The notes below the pieces were generated by a model. The model ran no database searches. It was given only the letters and a program-made list of their open reading frames with translations, and was not told the DNA's origin. A stretch of DNA of 64,000 nucleotides, taken from contig NC_035171.2 in NCBI RefSeq assembly GCF_001659605.2, positions 7,855,873-7,919,872 of the forward strand, given 5' to 3'. Below, piece after piece: positions 45,719-57,960 of the stretch. Each line of letters starts with the position of its first letter. Position 1 is the first letter of the stretch. Source of the stretch: Manihot esculenta (Eukaryota; Streptophyta; Magnoliopsida; Malpighiales; Euphorbiaceae). The translations under genes were made by a program, and so were the position numbers.

Positions 45719-45723
45719 AATAT

Positions 45724-47440
45724 ATTTTAATTTAAAATAAAAATTAAATAATAAAAAAGTTATTTTGTAATAAAAATATCTTTTATAGAAAACATTTTGG
45801 AAGATATTTTCTAAATATAACTTGTTCTTTATAAATAAATAAAACCTAAAAGACTAAAATAAATAGTATTAACAATATTATTGACAACATATGAAATTAT
45901 TTGAAATTACAATATTTTGAGAGAGAAAAAGACATGGAAAGACAATGGAAAGAGAGGGAGAAACCGAGAGAAATTGAAAGAAAAAAACTATATAGACTAT
46001 TGTATATGTAAATAGTTATTCTCGCGGACCATAATTTAAAAAATATCACATTCGAAAAAAATAAGGTTGTAAAGTCTCAGTAAAATCTTATAATTTTTCT
46101 ATAACCTTTCATATGAAATTATATTAATTTAATATTTAGGTAATTTTTTTTCCTCTTAAAAGTCTCTTCATTAGATAAACATTTTTTTTTAAATATATTT
46201 TTAAATAATTTTATTAATTCTTTCCAATTTTTTTAAAAAAAGAATTATTGTAAAGAATCTGTAAAGAGAGATACTAAGTTTTCATTAATAAATTTAATTT
46301 TTAAAAAAAATTAAATTTACTTTATTTTATTAAAAATAAAATTAAGCATAGAAAAATTTTGAAAATAAAAATTCATTAAATATTACTTTTATTTTTCAAT
46401 TTTTATATATTCTAATTTTAGAAGCACTAATAAAGTAAACAACATTCTGGAAAAAAAATAAATTGAAAAAAAGGTAAGGTGAGGATGTAATTTTATTGCT
46501 ATTAAATAAAATTTATAAATATATAACAAATAAAACTCGTAAAAAAATTAAAATATATAGTAAATTTCATAAAGTTCATTTAAGATATTAAAATAAAAAA
46601 TTGTTATTGTCTTTAATATTGAAAATAAAATATAATAAACTACTGCATTTTGAAATACAAAATATTGACAATAATATGATTCTTAGATTAATGTTTTAAA
46701 TTTATTTATAAGGTAAATTATTATTTAATTTTTATAAATAGAAATATTAAATTTTAACATGAAATATTCTTAAATATATTTATTTTATTTTATTTTTTAA
46801 ATTTCATAAATATATATCGACGTATTTATTATTCATACCACCTTATATTAAAATTATATTAATTTATTTTTTATTCCACCGATCTTAATTTTCCATGACC
46901 TTTTTTTTAAAAAAAATATTTTACATTTTTAACATTTAAGTCAATAAAAAAATATTTAATAAAAAATATTTTTCTATCAAAATAAAAATATATTATTTTC
47001 TGTATTTTAAAGATTTTATTAAAATATCAACTATATAAAATTATTAATATATTTTAATTTTTAAATTAAAATTAATTAATAAAAAATAAATTATTTTGTT
47101 ATAAAATATTTTCTTTCTATTGATATTTTTTAAATATAAATTTTTTTTATAAATAAATAAAATTTAAATTACTAAAATAAGTATTAGTAATAATATATGA
47201 AATAATTTATAAATATAATATTTTGAGAGAAATAAATACATGGAGAGAGGAATGAAAATGATGGTGAAAGAGAGACTAAAAAAATTAAAAGAAAAAGAAT
47301 CATGTAATATTATATATATTAATAATTATTTTTCGGACCACAATTTTAGAGATATCAGTGTTTTAGAGAATAAGTTTGTAAAGATTTAATAAAATTCTAA
47401 GTCCACTATTATGATTTTTCTTTTCCTTTGGCATTATGAC
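45724..47440. repeat. RLP spacer repeat, two diverged copies
   Basis: Non-coding. The landmark with GAGAGAGAAAAAGACATGGA and GGACCATAATTT occurs at about 45,910-46,080 and again at 47,225-47,380; each is preceded by TATTTTCTAAATATAA-like sequence. The phrase TTATTAATATATTTTAATTT at 47,040 is the undisturbed counterpart of the outer retrotransposon's insertion site. Confidence 0.6.
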
Positions 47441-50400
47441 AAAAAAAATTATTATTTAATTCTTATAATAAGAGAAAATTTATTAATTAGTCTCTCAATT
47501 TTAAAAAATATATTAAAATATCTCTAATATTTTAAAAATCTACTAATTAATCTTTCTATTAATTTTAACTATTAAATATTATAAAAAAATCTAAAATATG
47601 TCTAATATAAAAGAACTAATTAATATTTTTTTAAATTTAAAGGATCAATAAATAAATTTTTTAAAATTATAAAAATTATTTAGTAAAATATTTAACTGTT
47701 AAAACTAATAAAAAAATTAATTAATAAATTTTTTTAAATGTTCAGAATATTTTAATATATTTTTCAAAATAAAAAAATTAACTAGTGATTTTTTTTTATA
47801 TCATAAAAACTGAATAATAATTTTTTCAAGCCCCTATTATGGCATTGGAAATTAGATTGTGACTTGGTCACATTAAATCAAAGATCCTTTAAATGGATTT
47901 TTCACGTAATTTGTCATTTGGAGAAAAAAAATCCTTTATTGGATATTGATTCAAAATTTTTTAAAAAAATATTATTGTAAACAGATATTAAGTTTCCATT
48001 AATAAATTTATTTTTTTAAAAAATTTAATTTTTTTATTGTAATTTTAAAAATAAAAAAAATTTACTTTTATTTTTCTATTTTATAAATTTTAATTTTAAA
48101 ATTATAATAAATGAAAATATATTTTACAATTATTCTATGCATTATGAAACATAATTAACCTCATTTTATATTAAGACTTACATACAGAGATGGTCTGAAT
48201 TTTCTCATAGAGAATTGGATGTGCCACTTAAATTAAAACTTGCATACAGAGATGGTCTAAATTTTCTCATAGAGAATTGGGTGGGCCACTTAAATTAAAG
48301 TGATTATGAAGTTTGGCCATTGAATGATAATTAGGATTGTTTTTTTTTTGTAAATTTTGATGATATTACCAAAAAGTAAATTATTTTTTAAATGGAAATG
48401 TTAAATTTTAATATGAAAATATTTTTAAATATATTTCATTAATATATTGTTGATTTTTAAAAAAATAAATAAATATCAATGCAAATAAATAGTGGTACCA
48501 ATTAAAATTTGGTCATAGAATGGTAATTATGAAATTTTGAATGCATACCGGACCATATTTGATATTATTTAAGAAATTAATAAATTATTGGAATGGTTAT
48601 CTGAAAAGAAAATTTTGATGATTCAATCAATACGTTTAGATAGAATAAAATTTTTGAAATTTTAATAATATTATTAATTTAATTGAAAATTTTGAGAAAA
48701 TACAATAAATCATTCATCTATCATTGACTATAGTTGTTAAACATTAATGATTCATTGAAATTATTGTGTAAGACTTAAATATGCCAGTCAATAGGTTTAA
48801 GTAGAATAAAATTCTCAAAAATTTTTTGATATATAGTTGTCTTGATAAAAAATTTAAGAGGAATATGACACATCATTAAAAATTTGGGCAACAACATGAT
48901 CCCAGAGTAATATTTTAAATTTATTCATAAAATACATTGTTATTTAATTATTTTTAAAGTTTTATAAACGAAAATAAATAAAAGCATTGATCATTTAAGC
49001 ATTACTATAAAAGGAAGGCATTCAGAGTTCAACTAAATAATAATATATTGAAACAGAGATCGCCGAATGTAACAACACGGTCTCATGAATCCAATATCAC
49101 TAAAATCAAACTCTTTTTGGAGTCATATAAAAACTCTCATGTAAATTAAATTTATCGAGCAAATCTCCCATTGGAGAAGATTAAAACATACAAAATAGAA
49201 GCCGTCTACAATCAACAAGGAAAATTAGAGATAGGGGTTAAAAAAACCTACAAATCTAATAAAACCATAAAATATAAAAAATCACTAATTACAAAATAAT
49301 TTGATAAACTGCATGCGAAATCGAAGATCTTATCGAACTCAATCCTAATGATTAATGGTAATTTGCACAATATTAAAATAAATAAATAAATCAAGTATTT
49401 GATGACAAAGTCTAAACCATTTCAAATCTGAAATTCCAAAATGGAAGTGGCTGTGGTCCATATATCACACCAAATTACACTCCTTTCCATCTCTATCTCT
49501 TCTATTTTCGTTTTCCAAGTCCATCTGCTATGATTTATGATTTTTTTTTCTTTTACATTCTTAACTTCTTGTATTTTTTTATGACTTTTCATTCAAAATT
49601 ATATTAATTTAATTTTTAAGTATTTTTCTTCCTCTTAAAAAGTTCCTTCATTAGATAAACTTTTTTCTTTTAAAAAATATATTTTTAAATTTTTTTAATG
49701 ATTCCTTCCATTTTTGTAAAAAAGAATTATTGTAAAGAATGTGTAAAGAGATAATAAATTTCCATTAATAAATTTAATTTTTAAAAAATTAATTTTATTT
49801 TATTTTAAATTTTAAAAATAAAATTAAGCATAGAAAAATTTTGAAAATAAAAATTCATTAGATTTTACTTTTGTTTTTCAATTTTATATATTCTAATTTT
49901 AGAAATCCTAATAAATTAAATGTATAGATGGAGTAAATTTTCTAATTGAGTGGGCCACTTAAATTGAAGTTGATTATGAAGTTTAGCCACTGAATAGTAA
50001 TTTGGAAATTTTGAATAAATATGGGACCGCATTTGACGTCTCAAACTTTCTTTCTATACTAATAATATTTTAGATTTATTTATAAAATAAATTATTATTT
50101 AATTATTTTTTAAAACAGAAATGTTAAAATTTAGTATGAAAATATTTTTAAATATATTTCATTAATATATTTATCATATTTTTTAAAAAAATAAATAAAA
50201 TTATAATTAAAGTTTAGTCACATAATTATAATTAAAAAATTTTAAATGAATAATAGACTGCATTTAATACTGATTTATAAAATTATTAAATTATTGAGAT
50301 GGTTATTTAAAAAGAAATATTTAATGGTTCCATCAACATGTTTAAATAGATTTAAATTCTTAAAATTTTATGATGTTATTATTTTAATTAAAAATTTTGA

Positions 50401-50640
50401 GAGAATATAATAAATTATTTATCTACCATTGACTTATATAATTGACATCAAGTCAATATAATTACTTTCTTTTTTTAGTGACTTATCAAAATATCTCTTT
50501 CTAAATATCTTTAGTCGCCTGCAATATATATTAAAAAAAATTATTATAAAATATTTATTTTAATTGATATTTTCTAAATATAAATTATTTTTTATAAATA
50601 AATAAATATTAATAACAATATATGGAATAACTTATAATTA
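47441..50640. repeat. RLP spacer repeat, longest copy
   Basis: Contains in order a foldback element (47,448-47,826), CCCCTATTATGGCATTGG (about 47,830), CAGAGATGGTCTGAATTTTC (48,187, with a tandem second copy of about 59 bp at 48,246), CTATAAAAGGAAGGCATTCA (about 49,003), the AAATTACACTCCTTTCC piece (about 49,473) and the start of a further diverged copy. No coding content: this order is the reference for the repeat. Confidence 0.65.
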
Positions 50641-51652
50641 TAATATTTAGAGAGAGATAAAAGTAAGATGAATGGAAATAATGGTGAGAGATTTTGAAAG
50701 GAAATTGAAAGAAAAAGAATCATATAAACTATTATATACATTAATTGTTATTTTCCAGACCATAATTTTGAAAACATCACAATTTGAGAAAATAAATTTA
50801 TAAAGACTTAATAAAATTTTAAGTCCACTGCTATTATTTTTTTCTTTTTAGCGTTCTTAATTTCTTCTATTTTTTTAATAATATTTTATTTGAAATTATA
50901 TTAATTTAACCCATTATACTTCCAATACTACAAATAAAAATAAATTTACATCATTTTTTCAATTCTCATAGTGTCCGTCATTGCATCCATACTTCACCAC
51001 TTTAACCATATATAAATAATAATACTAAATAATAATATAAACTTTTCCACTTTAACTATATGTAAATAATAATAATAAATTTTTAATAGAATCGATTGTT
51101 TTATTTTATGAAAAAAATTATTATTTAAATTTATTAATTAATTTTTCAATTTTAAAAAATTATATTAAAACGTTTGAAAAATATATTAAAACATTTTTGA
51201 TATTTTAAAAAATCTACTAATTAATTTTTTTATTAATTTTAACCGTTAAATATTATAAAAAAATTTAAAATACCCAGATATTTAAAAATTAATTAATATA
51301 TTTTTTAAAAATTTGAAGAATCAACAAATAAGTTTTTTAAAATTATAAAAACTATTTAATAAAATATTTAACAGATAAAATTAATAAAAAAATTAATTAA
51401 TAGATTTATTAAAATTTCATGAATATTTTAATATATTTTTTTAAATTAAAAAATTAATTAATGAGTCAATCTATATTATAGAAACTGAATTGTAATTTTT
51501 TCATTTATTAACCACACCCTATTATTACACTGGAAATTAGATTGTGACTTGGGCACATTAAACCAAAGATCCCTTAAATGGATTTTGAACGTTCTTTATC
51601 ATGTTTTTCCTCTCTTATGTGGAAAAAAAAATCCCTTTCATTGAATAAACTA
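50641..51652. repeat. RLP spacer repeat copy left of the HIPP gene
   Basis: Holds the GAGAGATAAAAGTAAG landmark (about 50,650), the CCACTTTAACTATAT landmark twice (50,997 and 51,045), a foldback element (51,116-51,501) and the CTATTATTACACTGG landmark (about 51,528). Non-coding. Confidence 0.6.
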
Positions 51653-51796
51653 TTTTTTTATAAATATATTTAAATTTTATTATTATTTTTGAAAAAAATT
51701 TAAATTTTAAAAATAAAAATTAATTAAATTTTACTTTTATTTTTTAGAAATTTTGATGATATTACCAATTTGATTGGAAAGTTTGATAGATTACAA
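51653..51796. repeat. Left member of 142-bp direct repeat flanking the HIPP segment
   Basis: Nearly identical to 53,393-53,533 (one or two mismatches by eye), from TTTTTTTATAAATATATTTA to GTTTGATAGATTACAA. Other spacer copies in the window are far more diverged from each other than these two. Confidence 0.75.
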
Positions 51797-52504
51797 CAAA
51801 TCACTTGCCAACTATCAATGTAATATAGTTGTCATCATCAAGTGGTATATGTTATTCTAATAACTCATAAAATATTTTTTTAAACGTTTTTAGTACGCCT
51901 AGAATTATTCATACATGAGAAAAATATCTTGTAACTTTTGTATTATATATGATGTGGTTATTTTCTATATTTTTTTCAAAAAAATTATATATGATCTGCT
52001 TATGTTTTAAATTGGAGATTGAGGTGTAGGGACTCAAGTTTTTTTAAAATTAATAATATATCCTTAGCCGCTAAATTAATTCATAAAAGAAAATTTAAAT
52101 ATTTCAGTCAATAAATTTTAAGCGTTGTTTGTTTAATTTAATTAAATTTATATGTGAAATTTGATTTCATGTCTTATTGTTACTTATTGCATAAAAATTT
52201 AGTTTACATTAAATTTGTTATACTAAACTAATCGATGAATTTAAATGTATAAAGAAATTATTTAATAATATTTTGAAAAATAGATAATCACTTATTAATT
52301 TCTACAGATATATATAAAAGAATACATGCACATGATGAGTGTATATTCAATGAGAAGCCCATTCCTATGAGAGAGAATAATTTTTTCACTAAAATTCATA
52401 AATGCATGTAAAATTATTAATAAAATAAAATTTGTCTTCTACCAGAAAACCTAGACCACAAGTAATATAGAGGGCAGGTAGGAACTCCAGTCCAGTCAGC
52501 GGAT

Positions 52505-52545
<41 letters not shown>

Positions 52546-52546
52546 T
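51797..52546. other. Unique AT-rich DNA 3' of the HIPP gene
   Basis: No repeat landmark and no gene seen. Ends in a run of about 34 A (52,510-52,543) that touches the HIPP stop codon region. Confidence 0.5.
52509..52543. repeat. Long A homopolymer three bases past the HIPP stop codon
   Basis: About 34 consecutive A on the plus strand, which is T on the HIPP sense strand. It begins three bases after the TGA and so would be the start of the 3'-UTR. The true length may differ because such runs are error-prone. Confidence 0.8.
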
Positions 52547-53225
52547 TCACATGATGGTGCAAGTTCCTGGATTAGTATCATAAACCACACTGACTAATTC
52601 GCAACGAGGAGGTTGTTGACAGCAATGTGGAGTTGGCGTATTATCTTCATCTTTCTTTTTATTGTCACCTTCCTGCTTCTTCTCCTCAGGTTTCTTCTCC
52701 CCAGGCTTCACTTCTTCTACACTTTCTATGGCTGCATAGTTTATCTTCTTCCGAAGTGCTCTGGTCAAGCACGCTGCGTCTACTCTTTCTCCGATCACCA
52801 CCAACTTATCTTTGTCATCTCCCTCCAATGCCACAGAATTCACACCTAATTATATCGCCATTAACAAAACAATTAAAGATTAATTAACTTAATTATAATT
52901 ACAACATATGATCATTAATTAATTGCAAAAGAAATCTCTCACCATCTGCAATGGCAGCTGTCTTCAAGGCCTTGCTTCGGCCTTTATCGCAACAAGTTGT
53001 CACCTTGATCACTATCTTTTGCGGCAACATTGTCAGTAAATAATTAATGCTAAGTATGATTATTACAAGTGTTTAACTATAATTAACTAACTTTTAGTTT
53101 TTCTTTTTTTTTTTTTTTTTGAATCAAACTTTTAGTTTTTCTAGCCAGGTGTACTTACCTTCATAATTTTCTCGAGCACCAAACAAGATGTTGGTTTCGT
53201 AGACTAGCAAGTGATGTTGAGAGAA
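52547..53225 (-). CDS. Heavy-metal-associated isoprenylated plant protein (HIPP-like), three exons
   Basis: Small HMA-domain protein of 125 residues, the only gene here that looks intact. Minus-strand exons: 53,164-53,159 (ATG AAG, then donor GTAAGTAC), 53,015-52,943 (donor GTGAGAGA) and 52,845-52,547 (acceptor AATTAG); phases join as D-G at GAT-G/GT. Two-codon first exons occur in this family. Protein: MK-IVIKV, a ferredoxin-like HMA fold (to about residue 80, VDAACLTRALRKKI), a Lys/Glu/Pro-rich linker, CCQQPPRC, and a C-terminal CTIM, a CaaX box for prenylation. The metal site, usually CxxC, reads CDKG, so the second cysteine is lost; metal binding is doubtful, as in other HMA-like proteins. 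A TATA box lies at 53,251-53,258. The acceptor of exon 2 (GCAAAAG) is weak, so that border is the least certain part. The start coordinate includes the probable 5'-UTR to about 53,225. Confidence 0.85.
53089..53142 (-). mobile_element. Tail-only retroposon insertion in HIPP intron 1
   Basis: AACTTTTAGTTTTTCT occurs at 53,089-53,104 and again at 53,127-53,142, identical over 16 bp. Between them is a T run plus GAATCA (53,105-53,126), on the minus strand a short stub with a poly(A) tail. It sits in the first HIPP intron, well away from the donor. Confidence 0.6.
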
Positions 53226-53250
53226 TAAGAAGAAAGAATCAAGAAATGGG

Positions 53251-53258
53251 TATTTATA
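53251..53258 (-). promoter_or_regulatory. TATA box of the HIPP-like gene
   Basis: Minus-strand TATAAATA in CTATAAATACC, about 90 bp upstream of the ATG, followed by a pyrimidine-rich leader (TTTCTTGATTCTTTCTTC) as in many plant 5'-UTRs. Confidence 0.7.
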
Positions 53259-53392
53259 GATGAAGAGAGAGATTAAAGATTTGCATGAGAAGTAAACTTG
53301 CACATGACTCGAAATTACTATCTGTGCATGGAATTTTAAGGAATGATTATTTTTTATGATATTATATTTTTGCATGGAATTTATATATTTTT

Positions 53393-53533
53393 TTTATAAA
53401 TATATTTAAATTTTATTATTATTTTTGAAAAAAATTTAAATTTTAAAAATAAAAATTAATTAAATTTTACTTTTATTTTTTAAAAATTTTGATGATATTA
53501 CCAATTTGATTGGAAAGTTTGATAGATTACAAT
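53393..53533. repeat. Right member of 142-bp direct repeat flanking the HIPP segment
   Basis: See 51,653-51,796. Directly after it the spacer-repeat landmarks resume (TAAAACCTAAAAGACTAAAA at about 53,560). Confidence 0.75.
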
Positions 53534-53594
53534 AAAAATAAATTGTTCTTTGTACAAAAATAAAACCTAAAAGACTAAAATAAGTAGTATTAAC

Positions 53595-53720
53595 AACATA
53601 TGAAATGATTTTTTTTTTTTTGAAATAGGGGGTTGGGGGAGTCGAACCTTAGACCTTTCAAGGCTACAGGATGCACTTTTCACCAGACTAAGCCTTGGAG
53701 TGCAACATATAAAATTATTT
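53595..53720 (-). mobile_element. tRNA-derived SINE with target duplication
   Basis: Element at about 53,612-53,703. On the minus strand it starts GCACTCCAAGGCTTAGTCTGG (A-box-like GGCTTAGTCTGGTG), has a canonical B box GGTTCGACTCC (about 53,640-53,650) and ends in CTATTTCA plus a poly(A) run. Flanks AACATATGAAATGATTT (53,595-53,611) and AACATATAAAATTATTT (53,704-53,720) are a slightly diverged 17-bp target duplication. The related spacer copy at about 45,885 has the site once and no insert. About 92 bp is short for a SINE, so it may be a compact family or a truncated copy. Confidence 0.75.
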
Positions 53721-56700
53721 GAAATTATAATATTTTGAGAGAGAAGATATGAAGAGAGAGGGAGAGACCAGGAGAAATTGAAAAAAAAAATCATATAGAC
53801 TATTGTATATGTCAATAGTTATTTTCATGGACTACAATTTTAAAAATATCACAGTCGAAGAAAATAAATTTGTAAAAACTCAATAAAATCTTCTAATTTT
53901 TTATGACCTTTTATCTGAAATTATATTAATTTAATAGCTAGGTAATTTTTTCTCTCTTAAAAAGTCCCTTTATTAGATAAACTACTTTCTTTTCTCTTAA
54001 AAAATATATTTTTAAATTTTTTTATTAATTTCTTTCGATTTTTTTAAAAGAATCATTGTAAAGAATTGTAAAGAGAGATTAAGTTTTCATTAATAAATTT
54101 AATTTTTAAAAAAATTAAATTTACTTTATTTTATTAAAAATAAAATTAAGCATAGAAATATTTTGAAAATAAAAATTCATTAAAATTACTTTTGTTTTTC
54201 AATTTTTATATATTTTAATTTTAAAAGTACTAATAAATTAAAAAATATTCAAAAAAATTCATTAAATTTTACTTTTGTTTTTCAATTTTTATATATTCTA
54301 ATTTTAAAAGTACTAATAAATTAAAAAATAATAACTTTACGAGTTTTACAACTAGTAATTAACAAGAAAAAGAGAAAGAGAAAATAATTGTGAGATGAGA
54401 AATTTATAAAATGCTTAAATCTCATCAATAATTATAGAACATGTTTAGATTAAGACTTGCATAAAGAAATGGGCTGAATTTTCTCATATGGAATTGGGTG
54501 GGCCAATTAAATTAAAGTGATTATGAAATTTGGCTATTGAATGATAATTAGGAATTTTCTTTTTTTTTTTAATAAAAATCACATTCAATACGTTTAGATG
54601 GAATAAAAATTTTAAAATTAATATTATTAATTTAATTAAAAATTTTGAGAAAATATAATAAATCACTCATCTATCATTGACTGGTCATTATTAATCATAA
54701 TAATTAAATGAATTAAAAAGAGTTTAAAAATCATAACAATTAAATACAAATTAATTATATTATTTTTTATAAATAAATAATTATATTATTAATAATTTAT
54801 TGAAAAATAAAAATTGTTAATATATAAAATTCTAAATTATTCAAAATAAAAATACAATATTTTCTGTATTTTAAAAATTTTATTAAAATATCAATATATA
54901 AATAATTAATTATATTATTAATAATTTATTGAAAAATAAAAATGATCAATATATAAAATTCATTATATAAAATTCTAAATTAATCAAAATAAAAACACAT
55001 TATTTTCTGTATTTTAAAAATTTTATTAAAATATCAATATATAAAATTCTAAATATATTTTAAATATAAATTATTTTTCACAAATAAATAAAATATAAAT
55101 CACTCAAATAAGTAAATAATTTATAATTATAATATTTGGAGAAAGACAAAGATGTGGAGAGACAAGTGAAAATGATGGTGAAAGAGAGACCTAAAGGAAA
55201 TTAAAAAAAAAAATCATATAGACTATTATATATTTTAATAGTCATCTTCTGGACCACAATTTTAAAAAATCAGTGTTTGATAAAATAAGTTTATAAGGAC
55301 TTAATAAAATTTTAAGTCCACTACTATAATTTTTCTTTTTTTCAGCATTCTTAATTTCTTATAATTTGTTTTTAAGAATCTTTTATCTGAAATTATATTA
55401 ATTTAATTTCTAAATAATTTGATAATTCATCAATGAATTAACCCATTTTATTTCGAATAATAAAAATAAAGGTAAAGTTATATAAATTTTTCAATTTTGA
55501 GCGAGTCGGTAACTGCATTCATCACTTCACCACTTTAACTATATGTAAATAATAATAATAAATAAAAATTAAATTTTTAATAGATTCGGTTATTTTATTT
55601 TATGAAAAAAATTACTATTTAATTTTTATGATACAAAAAAATTTATTAATTAGTCTTTCAATTTTAAAAAATATATTAAAATATCTCTGATATTTTAAAA
55701 AATTATACTAATTAGTTATTTTATTAATTTTAACTGTTAACTATTATAAAAAAATCTAAAATATCTATGATATAAAAAAATTAATTAATATATTTTTTAA
55801 AAATTTAAGAGATTAATAAATAATTTTTTTAAAATTATAAAAGCTATTTAATAAAATATTTAACAGTAAAAACCTAATAAAATAACTAATTAGTAAATTT
55901 TTTTAAATATTCTGAATGTTTTTATTATATATTTTTAAATAAAAAAATTAATTAATAATTTTTTTATATCATAAAAACTGAATAATAAATTTTTTCAAGC
56001 CCCTATTATTGCATTGGAAAGTAGATTGTGACTTGGGCACATTAAATCAAAGATCTCTTAAATGGATTTTTCACGTCTTTTTTCATTTGTGGAAAAAAAA
56101 AATCCCTTCTTGGATATTGATTGGAAAATTTTTTTAAAAAATATTATTGTAAAGATTCTTAAAGAAATATTAAGTTTCCATTAATAAATTTAATATTTTA
56201 AGAAAGTTAATTTTATTTCTTGTAAATTTTAAAAATAAAACAAAAATTTTACTTTTATTTTTTTATTTTATATATTCTAATTTTTTTTGAAATAGATATT
56301 CTAATTTTAAATTTTAAAAGTACTAATAAATGAAAATATATTTTACAGTTATTTCATACATTATGGAACATAATTAAGCTCATTTAAATTAAGACTTGCA
56401 TAGAGATGGTTCGAATTTTTTCATATGAAATTGGGTGGGCCACTTAAATTAAAGTGATTATGAAGTTTGGCCATTAAATGGTAATTAGAAATTTTCTTTT
56501 TTTTAAAAAAAAAAATCCCAAGCCATATGTTTAAATAGAATAAAATTTTTAAAAATTTGATAATATTATCAATTTAATTAGAAATTTTGAGATAATACAG
56601 TAATGATTCATTAAAATTATTGTCTGTATAAAACGTCAACAAGTTTGAATACAATAAAATATTAAAATTTGAAATATTTCAGACTTAGAAAATGCTTCAA

Positions 56701-57960
56701 GTTCACTAAAAATTAGTATGTAATATGAGATTGAAATTTAGATGCAGACGGGCTAAATTTTCATTTTTGGAATTGCGGTGGGTATCTTAGAATATGTAAT
56801 ATGAGATTTCTTGGCATAATTCTCCATTTGATTTTCCAAACTTTCTTCTTTTAAGTTCCAAATTTCTCCTTTTCATTAGGAATCCAATCAAAATTTTATG
56901 GCAAAGTTAATGTAAAAATCAACTTGAAATAATCAATTTAGTTGCTTAATGTAACCCTATATATAATATATAATTTATACAATATTAGTTTATAAAAGTT
57001 ATAATATAAACGAAAATATAATTATATATTATTAAAAAAATATTATACTTTAGTATTATTGATAAAAATATAAATAATATTTAGTTTGAGTATCTATGTT
57101 AATTAAAGAAATTAAATTAATTCCATTATTAATTAAATTACATATTATAAAAAATAATTAAAATGAATTGATGAAAACATACACTCATCCGAAGCATGAA
57201 AGTTCTCTTCTAGGACCAAAATTTTAAAAACACGAAACTCAAAGAAAGCTTAACTTATTTTTTCATTGCAAAAATTCAAAAAAAAAAAATCAAAGTCTTA
57301 CTGTCATTATTTTTATTGTATTTTTTTTATTACTTCAATCACAAAAAATTATATTAATTTACTTTGTCCGCAAGCGATCTTAATTTTCCACAATCTTTTT
57401 TCTAAAAAAAAAATTATATTTTTAACATTTAAATCAATAAAAAAAATAGTTAACAAAAAAATTTTTTTTATCAAAATAAAAATATATTATTTTCTACATT
57501 TTAAAATTTTATTAAAATATTAATATATTTTAATATTTAAATCAAAATTAAATAATAAAAATAAATAATTTTATTATAAAATATTTTCTTTGATTGATAT
57601 TTTTTAAATATAAGTATTCTTCACAAATAAATAAAATTTAAATCAATGAAATAAGTATTAATAATAATATATGAAATGATTTATAATTATAATATTTTAA
57701 AAAGAGAGAAAGACATGGAAAAATGAATGGAAATGGTGGTGAGAGAGACGAAAAGAAAAGGAATTGTGTAAACTATTAAACATTAATAGTCATTCTCCAT
57801 ACTATAATTTTAAAAACATCACAGTTTGAGAAAATAAGTTTGTAAAAATTTAATAAAATTCTAAGTTTGCTGCTATCAATTTTTTTTTTAGCGTTCTTAA
57901 TATTTTGTATTTTTTCTTTTTTAATAATCTTTTATCTGAAATTATATTAATTTAATTTTT
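53721..57960. repeat. RLP spacer repeat, further copies
   Basis: Non-coding. GAGAGAGAAG/GAGAAAGAC landmark at about 53,738, 55,138 and 57,706; CAGAGATGG/AAGAAATGGGCTGAATTTTC at 54,464 and 56,404; AGTCGGTAACTGCATTCATC at 55,505; foldback element 55,608-55,997; CCCCTATTATTGCATTGG at 56,000. 54,900-55,030 contains a short tandem duplication of an AT-rich piece. ORFs in this stretch are low-complexity F/K/I/Y strings. Confidence 0.6.
56272..56308 (-). mobile_element. Tail-only retroposon insertion in spacer repeat
   Basis: ATATTCTAATTTT is found at 56,272-56,284 and 56,296-56,308, separated by TTTTGAAATAG. Sister spacer copies (54,295 and 58,500 regions) have the site once with no insert. It has the same GAAATAG end as the SINE at 53.6 kb. 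Confidence 0.55.

Noticed and set aside
53124..53375. 83-codon minus-strand ORF over the HIPP promoter and exon 1
   Set aside because: It covers the TATA box and leader of the HIPP-like gene in another frame and contains an intron donor; not a protein.
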